A stretch of DNA of 5,069 bases from Propionibacteriaceae bacterium. GTDB lineage: Bacteria; Actinomycetota; Actinomycetes; Propionibacteriales; Propionibacteriaceae. How positions within the stretch are numbered: the stretch's first letter is position 1; every line of letters starts with the position of its first letter. Made by a program: the position numbers and the translations under genes. Where the stretch lies: contig PMLO01000044.1 of the NCBI GenBank assembly GCA_003158895.1, positions 3,352 to 8,420 on the forward strand, written 5' to 3'. Shown piece after piece: positions 1 to 5,069 of this stretch. The notes under the pieces are model-generated. The model saw only the letters and a list, made by a program, of their open reading frames with translations, did not search any database and had not been told where the DNA came from.

Positions 1-891
1 GACCATCTCGACGACGAGGCCTGGGCCCTGCTCCCCGACGACTTCAAGGCATGGTTCGGGGATTCCGGGATCGTGGCGTCGCTGCACGCGGACGGGCGAC
101 ACCTTGGCGCTGTACTGCTGTGCTTCGACGGCCCGTTCACGCTCACTCCCGAACAGCGCGACTTTCTCGCTGCGGCGGGGCGAATCCTGGGCAGCGCCGT
201 CTGCAGGTGGCAGCAGGCAGGACGGGAGCGCGAGCTCGGTGCGCTCGAGGAACGGCGACGGCTCAGTGACGAGCTCCATGTGGACCTCTCCCAGCAGGTC
301 GCGGCGCTGGGTCTTCATGTCGGGCTGACCAGGCTCGACGTCGCCGACAGCGATCTGGCGAGGGTGGGCGATGACATCGCTCGGCTTGACGACATGGTCG
401 AGACGCTGAAGATCAGCCTGCGGCACCAGATGCTGGGCCTGCGTTCTGACGCCGAGATCCTCGGTGACAGCTTCCTGGAGCAGGCCCGCAGCCTGGTTGA
501 CAACTTCGCCCAGCAGTTCGCGATCTCGGCGAGATTCGACTGCGAAGGGTGCAGCGAGTTCGTACCGCACACGATCGCCGCCCAGCTCGTCAGGGTGCTT
601 CGCGAAGCGCTCGCCAACGTTCAGCAGCACTCCAAGGCCTCCCAGGTGACCGTACGGCTGCGTTCGTCCCAAACTCTCATCCGCCTGGAGGTCGAGGATG
701 ACGGGGTCGGCTTCGACCCCGGACGGGTTCTCGACTCCCGCCTTGGCATCAAGATCATCACCGAACGCATGCAGCAGCTGGACGGCGGCGTACGGTTCAC
801 CCCCGCCCGCGGCGGCGGCACGTGGCTGATCGCCGAGGCGCCGGTGCGGCCCATCGACCGCGCCGGAATCCCCGCGGAGATGGGGGTCTGA
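1..891 (+). CDS. Sensor histidine kinase, NarX/DegS (HisKA_3) type, 5'-truncated by the window edge
   Basis: The frame is open from base 1, so the true start lies upstream; 296 residues are visible (numbered here from base 1). Residues 1 to about 70 look like the end of a GAF-type sensory domain (GAVLLCFDGPFTLTPEQRDFL). A short coiled-coil linker rich in E and R leads to the HisKA_3 dimerisation helix with phospho-acceptor His93 in DELHVDLSQQ. The HATPase domain follows: N-box REALANVQQH (201-210, Asn206), D-box DDGVGFD (233-239) and a GGGTW glycine motif (271-275). In this family the kinase autophosphorylates on His and passes phosphate to a LuxR-type regulator, here the next gene, which overlaps by one base. 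No membrane segment is visible in this part. Oddities: the acidic residue normally following the His is Val, and a CxxC pair (181, 184) precedes the N-box. The signal sensed is unknown. Confidence 0.93.
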   Translation, partial: DHLDDEAWALLPDDFKAWFGDSGIVASLHADGRHLGAVLLCFDGPFTLTPEQRDFLAAAGRILGSAVCRWQQAGRERELGALEERRRLSDELHVDLSQQVAALGLHVGLTRLDVADSDLARVGDDIARLDDMVETLKISLRHQMLGLRSDAEILGDSFLEQARSLVDNFAQQFAISARFDCEGCSEFVPHTIAAQLVRVLREALANVQQHSKASQVTVRLRSSQTLIRLEVEDDGVGFDPGRVLDSRLGIKIITERMQQLDGGVRFTPARGGGTWLIAEAPVRPIDRAGIPAEMGV

Positions 892-1547
892 TGGTGGATC
901 CCACACGCGTTCTGGTGGTCGACGACCACGCGCTCTTCCGCGACGGACTCATCTCCCTGATCGGCCGATGGTCCGAGTTCGAGGTGGTGGGAGCCGCGTC
1001 CGATGGCCGCGAGGCACTTGCCCTTGTGAGTCGCCTCACGCCAGACCTCGTACTGATGGACGTTCGCATGGAGGTCATGGGCGGGGTCGAGGCGACCAAG
1101 GCAATCACCGCTGTCGACTCAGTCGTCCGGATCGCGATGCTCACGGTGTCGAACCTTGGCGAGGATGTCTTCGAGGCGCTCCGCAACGGCGCACACGGAT
1201 ACCTCAGCAAGAACGACACGGCCGAACATCTGCGCGAGTCGCTTCTGGGCATCATGCGCGGTGAGACGGTTCTGTCCTCCACCATCGCAGCCAAGGTGTT
1301 GGCTGAGTTCGCCCAGCCCGATCGCCCGGGCACCTCTGCGGAGACGGGCGCCGAGCGGCTGAGTCGACGTGAGCTCGACGTGCTGAGCCTTCTGGTCGAG
1401 GGACTTCCCAACGAGGAGATCGCCCAGACCATGCATCTCAGCGAGGCGACGGTCAAGAAGCACCTGGGCAGCATCATGGCCAAGCTGCATCTGCGCAACC
1501 GTGTACAGGTGGCCGTGTTCGGGGTTCGTCGCGGCATCGTGGGGTAG
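891..1547 (+). CDS. LuxR/NarL-family response regulator
   Basis: This 218-residue protein has the usual length and order of a NarL-type regulator. The receiver domain (about 5-122) shows the acidic pair Asp11-Asp12, phospho-acceptor Asp57 in LVLMDVRM, Thr85 in MLTVS and Lys107 in GYLSK. A variable linker (about 140-153) joins it to a LuxR-type helix-turn-helix (about 156-212) with LSRRELDVLSLLVEG, NEEIAQTMHLSEATVKKHL and LRNRVQVAVF. The Pro usually found four residues after the phospho-Asp is Glu61. The start at 891 is chosen because it overlaps the kinase stop (TGATG), implying translational coupling, and places the receiver beta-1 strand at the N-terminus. A GGAG lies 11 bases upstream. It is expected to be phosphorylated by the preceding kinase and to bind DNA as a dimer. 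Likely targets are itself and/or the downstream redox operon, but that is inferred only from adjacency. Confidence 0.96.
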   Translation: MVDPTRVLVVDDHALFRDGLISLIGRWSEFEVVGAASDGREALALVSRLTPDLVLMDVRMEVMGGVEATKAITAVDSVVRIAMLTVSNLGEDVFEALRNGAHGYLSKNDTAEHLRESLLGIMRGETVLSSTIAAKVLAEFAQPDRPGTSAETGAERLSRRELDVLSLLVEGLPNEEIAQTMHLSEATVKKHLGSIMAKLHLRNRVQVAVFGVRRGIVG

Positions 1548-1572
1548 CCGATCGGCTACCTCGGAGTAGCCG
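1544..1572 (+). promoter_or_regulatory. Triple heptamer GTAGCCG / CGGCTAC / GTAGCCG, candidate operator or alternative hairpins
   Basis: GTAGCCGATCGGCTAC (1544-1559) is a perfect 16-bp palindrome, a 7-2-7 arrangement of inverted heptamers that includes the TAG stop of the response regulator. A third copy, GTAGCCG, lies at 1566-1572, exactly 22 bp (about two helical turns) from the first. The second and third copies can also form an RNA hairpin with a 7-bp stem and 6-base loop (CTCGGA). The layout resembles dimeric LuxR/NarL-type operators. No U-tract follows, so an ordinary intrinsic terminator is unlikely. Repeats and symmetry are seen directly; function is inference. Confidence 0.5.
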
Positions 1573-1690
1573 TCTGGGCGATGTGTCGAGAGGTGCCGTC
1601 CAGCCAGAATCAAGGCATCAGGGCGGCGCTGCACGCTGTCCTGCCCAGTGCCTGAATCGTCAAAGAAGCCGATGCCGATGGCACCTTATG
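1573..1690 (+). promoter_or_regulatory. Intergenic leader presumed to carry the promoter of the ETF operon
   Basis: This stretch between the heptamer repeats and the ribosome binding site of the ETF beta gene has no convincing gene. The strongest -10-like hexamer is CAGAAT at 1605-1610 (4 of 6 matches to TATAAT), but no recognisable -35 lies at normal spacing, which would fit an activator-dependent promoter. GCCGAT is repeated in tandem at 1668-1679. I cannot place a transcription start. Read-through from the two-component genes is also possible. Confidence 0.3.
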
Positions 1691-1696
1691 AGGAGG
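1691..1696 (+). promoter_or_regulatory. Ribosome binding site AGGAGG that decides the fixA start
   Basis: AGGAGG ends six bases before GTG at 1703, an ideal spacing. In-frame ATGs at 1688 and 1697 overlap or directly abut it and so cannot use it well, and longer starts (for example 1583) add residues unlike the family. The chosen start gives MKAVVVYKWAR, with the first beta strand beginning at once as in FixA/EtfB proteins. Confidence 0.8.
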
Positions 1697-1702
1697 ATGC
1701 CG

Positions 1703-2434
1703 GTGAAGGCAGTCGTCGTGTACAAGTGGGCGAGGAATGCCGAGGACGCGATCGTACGCACCGACGGCTCCATCGATTGGCGCAACGCACGGATGGCCGC
1801 CGGTGAGGACGATCCGGCCGCGCTGGTTGCGGCCAAGCAGATCGCAGCCGCTACGGGCGGTACGGTCATCGGCCTCACGATGGGTGACGGCGATGCCAGC
1901 TGGGCCTTGGCGCGCGGTGTGGAGCAGGCCTTCTCTGTGGCTGATGCGCCGAGCCTGGCGGACAACGGGGCCACGGCTGCCATCCTCGCTGCTGCCGTCC
2001 GACACATCGGCGATGTCGACGTGGTCGTCATCGGCGACTCGAAACAGGAACCGGGCGTCCCGGTGGCCCTGGCCGGCGAACTCGGCTGGCCGGCGCTGGT
2101 GGGACTCCACTCGGCGTCGATGCCCGCGGGTCAGCTGCAGGCCGTGCGTCGAGCCGGCGCCGAGCAGCAGACCTTGAACCTGGCGACTCCCGTGGTGCTG
2201 GGCATCTCGGCGGAGTCGGATGCCGATCAGGTGCCCGGCATGAAGGAGCTCCTTGCTGCCCGCAAGCGACCCCTCACCAAACTCAGCTTGTCGGATCTCG
2301 CGGCGGCTCCCGGTGATCTGGTCTCGATCAGTTGCCGCAAGCCCGACTCCACACCCACCCGGGTGTTCGACGGAGACCCAGCAGAGGCTGCCGCGCAGCT
2401 GGTGGCCGCTCTACGGGGAGAGGGCGTGCTGTGA
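1703..2434 (+). CDS. fixA: Electron transfer flavoprotein beta subunit (FixA/EtfB family)
   Basis: This 243-residue cytoplasmic protein is recognised as an ETF beta subunit. It opens with MKAVVVYKWAR, has the D-P-A helix (DDPAALVAAKQIA, 37-49) seen in the family, then GTVIGLTMG (53-61), VDVVVIGDSKQ (105-115), PVALAGELGWPALVG (120-134), AVRRAG (147-152), a TPVVLGISAES strand (162-172) and PGMKELLAARKRPL (178-191). ETF beta pairs with the alpha subunit, and its fold holds AMP or, in bifurcating ETFs, a second FAD. The gene starts with GTG under a strong AGGAGG and lies 28 bases ahead of the alpha gene, so they form one operon. The nucleotide-binding loop after VVVIGD looks about three residues shorter than in canonical FixA, and the family's PRY segment before the final lysine/arginine-rich loop is absent (DADQVPGMK). 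Whether it carries AMP or FAD cannot be read reliably. Confidence 0.88.
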   Translation: MKAVVVYKWARNAEDAIVRTDGSIDWRNARMAAGEDDPAALVAAKQIAAATGGTVIGLTMGDGDASWALARGVEQAFSVADAPSLADNGATAAILAAAVRHIGDVDVVVIGDSKQEPGVPVALAGELGWPALVGLHSASMPAGQLQAVRRAGAEQQTLNLATPVVLGISAESDADQVPGMKELLAARKRPLTKLSLSDLAAAPGDLVSISCRKPDSTPTRVFDGDPAEAAAQLVAALRGEGVL

Positions 2435-2462
2435 GCCGCGAACCCATCACGAAGGACGACGA

Positions 2463-3371
2463 ATGAACACGGCCAGCTGGGTCCTGATCGGCTCTGAGGC
2501 ATGGCGCGGCGCGCTCGCCGCAGTCCAGTCGCTGGGAGGAGCCGTGACCGCGGTGGTCGTCGGTCCGCGGGAACTCGCTGACGACGTGGCCACAGCCGGT
2601 CCTGCCGAAGTCCTGTGGCTCGAGCCAGCCGACGGCATCCCGGCTGAGGCGTACGCGGAGACTCTGGCGGCTGTCGTCACCGCGGCAGCGCCCCGGGTGC
2701 TCGTTGCCACGTCCGATCCGATCGGACGCGTCCTGCTGGGATCTGCTTCCGCGCAGCTCCACGCCCGGCTGGTGCCGGGTGTCGTGGGTCTGGCGTGGGA
2801 CGGCGAGAAGGTGCTGGTCCAGCGCGCCGCAGTGGGCGGGGCGACCATCGAGACCTTGGCCACGGACGGTCCCGTCGCCGCCATCTACGCAGGCGACGAG
2901 GTGTCGCTCCCAGCGAGTGCGCCGGCACCGATGAGCCGTCTCGACCTGGTGCCCGCAGCGATGCGCGTGGTCGCCTCTGAGCCGCTCGCCGTGGCGACCG
3001 GGCTGGATGACGCCGAGCGAGTCGTCTCCTTCGGCCGGGGCGTACACGCCAAGGACGACGTGTCCCTGGTACGGGGTCTCGCCGAGGCTCTGGACGCCGA
3101 ACTCGCCTGCTCGATGCCCATCGCCGACGACCTCGGCTGGCTCGAGAAGAGCCGGTACGTCGGCCGGTCCGGAAACCACATCACGCCAGCCCTGTACCTG
3201 GCGGTCGGCATCGCCGGCGCCGCCCAGCACATGGAGGGCGTGCGGGGCGCGAAGGTCGTGGCCGCCATCAACAGCGACCCCGAGGCGCGCATCTTCCAGA
3301 CCGCTGACTACGGAATCGTCGGTGACCTCTACGAGGTCATCCCCGCACTGATTGCAGAAGTCCACAAGTAA
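2463..3371 (+). CDS. fixB: Electron transfer flavoprotein alpha subunit (FixB/EtfA family)
   Basis: This is a 302-residue protein. GAAGGA six bases upstream supports the ATG at 2463. The N-terminal ETF domain (about 1-160) carries RVLVATSDPIGRVLLGSASA and ARLVPGVVGL. The C-terminal FAD domain (about 183-300) is very clear: VVSFGRGV (187-194), CSMPIADDLGW (216-226), RYVGRSGNHITPALYLAVGI (231-250), AGAAQHMEG (251-259), VAAINSDPEARIF (266-278) and ADYGIVGDLYEVIPAL (281-296). The PIA-D--W--K-RYVG-SG pattern matches the FixB/CaiB branch more than housekeeping EtfA. It should bind FAD, dimerise with the preceding beta subunit and shuttle electrons in the cytoplasm. Two changes stand out: Met218 replaces the Arg of the family S-R motif that stacks on the flavin, and Ala251 replaces the first Ser of GISGA-QH. 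The next gene begins 22 bases downstream. Confidence 0.95.
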   Translation: MNTASWVLIGSEAWRGALAAVQSLGGAVTAVVVGPRELADDVATAGPAEVLWLEPADGIPAEAYAETLAAVVTAAAPRVLVATSDPIGRVLLGSASAQLHARLVPGVVGLAWDGEKVLVQRAAVGGATIETLATDGPVAAIYAGDEVSLPASAPAPMSRLDLVPAAMRVVASEPLAVATGLDDAERVVSFGRGVHAKDDVSLVRGLAEALDAELACSMPIADDLGWLEKSRYVGRSGNHITPALYLAVGIAGAAQHMEGVRGAKVVAAINSDPEARIFQTADYGIVGDLYEVIPALIAEVHK

Positions 3372-3393
3372 CCATCGAAGGAGCTGGAGAGCC

Positions 3394-4866
3394 ATGAACG
3401 AAGAGTTCGACGCGAGCTACGACGTCGTCGTAGTCGGAGCAGGTGCCTCCGGGCTGTCCTGCGCTGTACAGGCGGCCAAGGACGGCCTCAGCTGTGCCAT
3501 TCTCGAGAAGGAAGCCCAAACCGGAGGCAGCTCGGCCTTTGCCGAGGGCCATGCCGCCTTTGAGTCCGACGAGCAGGAGAAGCGCGGCATCAAGGTCAGC
3601 AAGGATCAGGCGTTCAACACGTACCTGGACTACTCGCACTGGCGTGCCGACCCCCCGCTGGTCAGCCGGTTCGTCGAGAATGCGGCGACCACCATCACGA
3701 AGATGCGTGACGAGGTCGGTGTCCATTACGAAGACGTCACGGTCACCGCCCTCGACCAGCCCGGCGAGCTCGTCACCTGGCACCTGCCCGAGGGTGAAGT
3801 GGCCCGGGTCATCGAGCTCCTCGAGGCGGACGCACGTCGTCGCGGGGTCGACGTGTTCCTCTCGACTGCGGCAATCCAGATCCTCAAGGACGCCGACGGC
3901 AAGGTGACCGGACTGTTGGCCAGGGACAAAGACGGCCAGCAGGTACGCCTTGGTGCCAAGGCGGTGGTGATCGGAACCGGTGGTTTCGCCGCGAACCCCG
4001 AGATGCTCGACAAGTACACGAAGTACGGCATCGGCAGCAAGATGATCAACGTTGGCGGATTGGGCAACACCGGAGACGGGGTCACCATGGTGCTGGCGGC
4101 CGGCGGTACGGAGCACAACTCCATCGGTTGCCTCCTGCTGTTCCCGTTGATGCGCGACAAGACCATCACCAGCCACACCAACTGCACCGGGATGCAGCCC
4201 TACTTCTGGGTCAACGCCACCGGGAAGCGGTTCATCGATGAGGTGGTCGGGATGTCTTTCGGCAACGCCGGCGACATCACGGCAGTGCAGCCTGGGGCCT
4301 TCTACTGGTCCATCATCGACCAGGCCACCATCCGGCACCTGGTCGAGGATGGCAACGAGATCGGACTGGGCATCTACGTCCGCAACAACGAGAAGATGCT
4401 CAACCTGCCCACAGAGATCGAGGCTGATGCGGCTGATGAGAACCGCACCAACGTTGTCAAGGGTGAGAGCATCGAGGAGCTCGCCACGAGGATGGGTGTC
4501 GATCCGGCCGTGTTGCGCGGAGAAGTCGATGCGTACAACGAGCTGTGCCGTGCCGGGGTGGACACGAAGTTCCACAAGCCGGCGAAGTTCCTTCGCCCCG
4601 TGGCCGAGGGCCCGTTCTTCGCCATCAAGATGGAGACCGGGATCATGATCTCGATGGGCGCGCTCAAGATCGACGACCACATGCGGTGCCTCGACGAGGA
4701 CGGCAACCCTGTTCCCGGCCTGTACTCGGTCGGCTGCGACGCCGGCGGCATGTTCGGCGAGTCGTACGCGCTTCCCATCCCCGGGTCTGCCAACGGCTTC
4801 GCCCTCACCTCGGGATGGCTCGCCGCAGATGACATCGCTGCCGAGATCAAGGTCGGCGCACTCTAG
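3394..4866 (+). CDS. Cytoplasmic FAD-dependent oxidoreductase, FAD_binding_2 (fumarate reductase/KstD-like) family, substrate unknown
   Basis: This 490-residue stand-alone flavoprotein has a GAAGGAG (3377-3383) upstream. FAD-binding features run in order: DVVVVGAGASG (10-20), ribose-binding Glu38 in LEKE, TGGSSAFAEG (43-52), a second Rossmann element VVIGTGGFAANPEM (191-203), NTGDGV (225-230), GKRFIDE (277-283) and the C-terminal GLYSVGCDAGGMFGESYALPI (442-462) with PGSANGFALTSG (463-474). The last segment resembles 3-ketosteroid dehydrogenases as well as fumarate reductase flavoproteins. No Tat or Sec signal, transmembrane segment, FMN-binding or heme domain is present, unlike many exported respiratory reductases of this superfamily. 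Positions corresponding to the fumarate-binding His and catalytic Arg appear substituted (Met287 follows KRFIDE where TRD is expected), so it is probably not a fumarate reductase. Lying between fixB and fixC, it may give electrons to, or take them from, the ETF. A desaturase or enoate-type reductase are both possible. Confidence 0.88.
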   Translation: MNEEFDASYDVVVVGAGASGLSCAVQAAKDGLSCAILEKEAQTGGSSAFAEGHAAFESDEQEKRGIKVSKDQAFNTYLDYSHWRADPPLVSRFVENAATTITKMRDEVGVHYEDVTVTALDQPGELVTWHLPEGEVARVIELLEADARRRGVDVFLSTAAIQILKDADGKVTGLLARDKDGQQVRLGAKAVVIGTGGFAANPEMLDKYTKYGIGSKMINVGGLGNTGDGVTMVLAAGGTEHNSIGCLLLFPLMRDKTITSHTNCTGMQPYFWVNATGKRFIDEVVGMSFGNAGDITAVQPGAFYWSIIDQATIRHLVEDGNEIGLGIYVRNNEKMLNLPTEIEADAADENRTNVVKGESIEELATRMGVDPAVLRGEVDAYNELCRAGVDTKFHKPAKFLRPVAEGPFFAIKMETGIMISMGALKIDDHMRCLDEDGNPVPGLYSVGCDAGGMFGESYALPIPGSANGFALTSGWLAADDIAAEIKVGAL

Positions 4867-4874
4867 ACCGGATG

Positions 4875-4905
4875 CTGGTGGCGGGCCGACCTGGCCCGCC
4901 ACCAG
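4875..4905 (+). promoter_or_regulatory. Strong GC-rich intercistronic hairpin (13-bp perfect stem)
   Basis: CTGGTGGCGGGCC (4875-4887) and GGCCCGCCACCAG (4893-4905) are perfect inverted repeats around the loop GACCT. The hairpin begins 8 bases after the oxidoreductase stop and ends 27 bases before the fixC start. No T-run follows, so it is not a classical intrinsic terminator. It could be a partial terminator or attenuator of the kind proposed for GC-rich actinobacteria, or an mRNA processing or stability element giving unequal expression of the genes on either side. The structure is seen directly; its role is inference. Confidence 0.65.
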
Positions 4906-4932
4906 GGCCATCGAGCACTTCAAGGAGTCGAA

Positions 4933-5069
4933 ATGAGCGCCGAAGTCGATTTCGACGTGATCGTCATCGGCGCGGGCGTGGCCGGAATGGTGTGTGCCCA
5001 CCAACTTGCCAGCGCGGGGTACGAAGTCGTGCTGATCGAGCGCGGCCAGGAGCCGGGAACGAAGAACCT
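4933..5069 (+). CDS. fixC: FixC-like FAD-dependent ETF:quinone oxidoreductase, N-terminal fragment cut by the window end
   Basis: Forty-five codons are visible. AAGGAG (4922-4927) lies five bases before the ATG. The protein starts with an FAD Rossmann motif, FDVIVIGAGVAGMVCAHQLA (7-26), with ribose-binding Glu36 in VVLIERGQEPGTKN (32-45). The IERG---G-KN ending is typical of FixC and the geranylgeranyl-reductase/ETF-QO flavoprotein group, where GAKN continues into the GG-LY substrate region. FixC normally works with FixA, FixB and the ferredoxin-like FixX to pass electrons between ETF and quinone or ferredoxin. The upstream fixA-fixB pair in the same operon supports the assignment, but another family member cannot be excluded from this fragment. 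A fixX gene would be expected just beyond the window. Confidence 0.8.
   Translation, partial: MSAEVDFDVIVIGAGVAGMVCAHQLASAGYEVVLIERGQEPGTKN

Noticed and set aside
73..891. A complete kinase gene starting at GTG 73
   Set aside because: The frame is open to the window edge, there is no ribosome binding site before 73, and the codons from base 1 continue a GAF-like sequence, so the gene is truncated by the window.
797..1537. A 246-codon minus-strand open frame over the response regulator
   Set aside because: Its composition is Ser/Arg-rich low complexity and the plus strand encodes a complete receiver-HTH protein.
1544..1572. Intrinsic terminator after the response regulator
   Set aside because: Hairpins can form but no T-run follows, and the stem overlaps the stop codon; an operator-like reading fits better.
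1583..1702. N-terminal extension of the ETF beta protein from an upstream in-frame start
   Set aside because: The extra 40 residues are Arg/Cys-rich and unlike the family. AGGAGG at 1691-1696 is correctly spaced only for GTG at 1703.
2328..3395. A 355-codon minus-strand open frame over the ETF alpha gene
   Set aside because: It mirrors the fixB coding frame, shows no domain motif and is rich in His, Gly and Arg, as usual for antisense shadows.
3337..5004. A 555-codon open frame on the minus strand across the oxidoreductase gene
   Set aside because: It lies exactly antisense to a well-supported flavoprotein gene, and its translation has no recognisable motif. Long antisense open frames are expected from G/C-biased third positions.
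1..5069. CRISPR array, tRNA/rRNA genes, insertion sequence or attachment site
   Set aside because: No regularly spaced repeats, tRNA-like cloverleaf, transposase motif or terminal inverted repeats were seen; coding density is high and base composition even throughout.

Overview
The window reads as chromosomal DNA of a high-GC Gram-positive (Actinomycetota-like) bacterium. The evidence is strong third-position G/C bias, frequent GTG codons and possible GTG starts, clear AGGAGG-type ribosome binding sites, and long antisense open frames that mirror the real genes. The genus cannot be fixed from sequence alone. All genes lie on the + strand, and the window cuts the first and last gene.

Region 1 (1-1547) is a two-component system. 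It holds the C-terminal part of a NarX/DegS-type (HisKA_3) sensor histidine kinase and, overlapping it by one base (TGATG), a complete LuxR/NarL-type response regulator. The kinase has a GAF-like remnant, an unusual H-box and a CxxC pair ahead of its ATPase domain.

Region 2 (1548-1702) is a 155-base gap. It opens with three copies of the heptamer GTAGCCG/CGGCTAC, of which the first two form a perfect 16-bp palindrome over the regulator's stop codon. It ends with a strong AGGAGG that selects a GTG start for the next gene.

Region 3 (1703-5069) is a closely spaced electron-transfer operon: a FixA/EtfB-like ETF beta subunit, a FixB/EtfA-like ETF alpha subunit, a stand-alone cytoplasmic FAD_binding_2 oxidoreductase (fumarate reductase/KstD superfamily), a strong intercistronic hairpin, and the first 45 codons of a FixC-like ETF:quinone oxidoreductase. 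The order fixA-fixB-[oxidoreductase]-fixC suggests that the oxidoreductase exchanges electrons with a dedicated ETF, which is coupled through FixC to the quinone pool or to ferredoxin. The substrate is unknown. By hand comparison the oxidoreductase lacks the residues that bind and protonate fumarate, and the ETF subunits differ from the family norm at cofactor-contacting positions. The module therefore looks like a specialised, possibly undescribed redox pathway, perhaps controlled by the adjacent two-component system.
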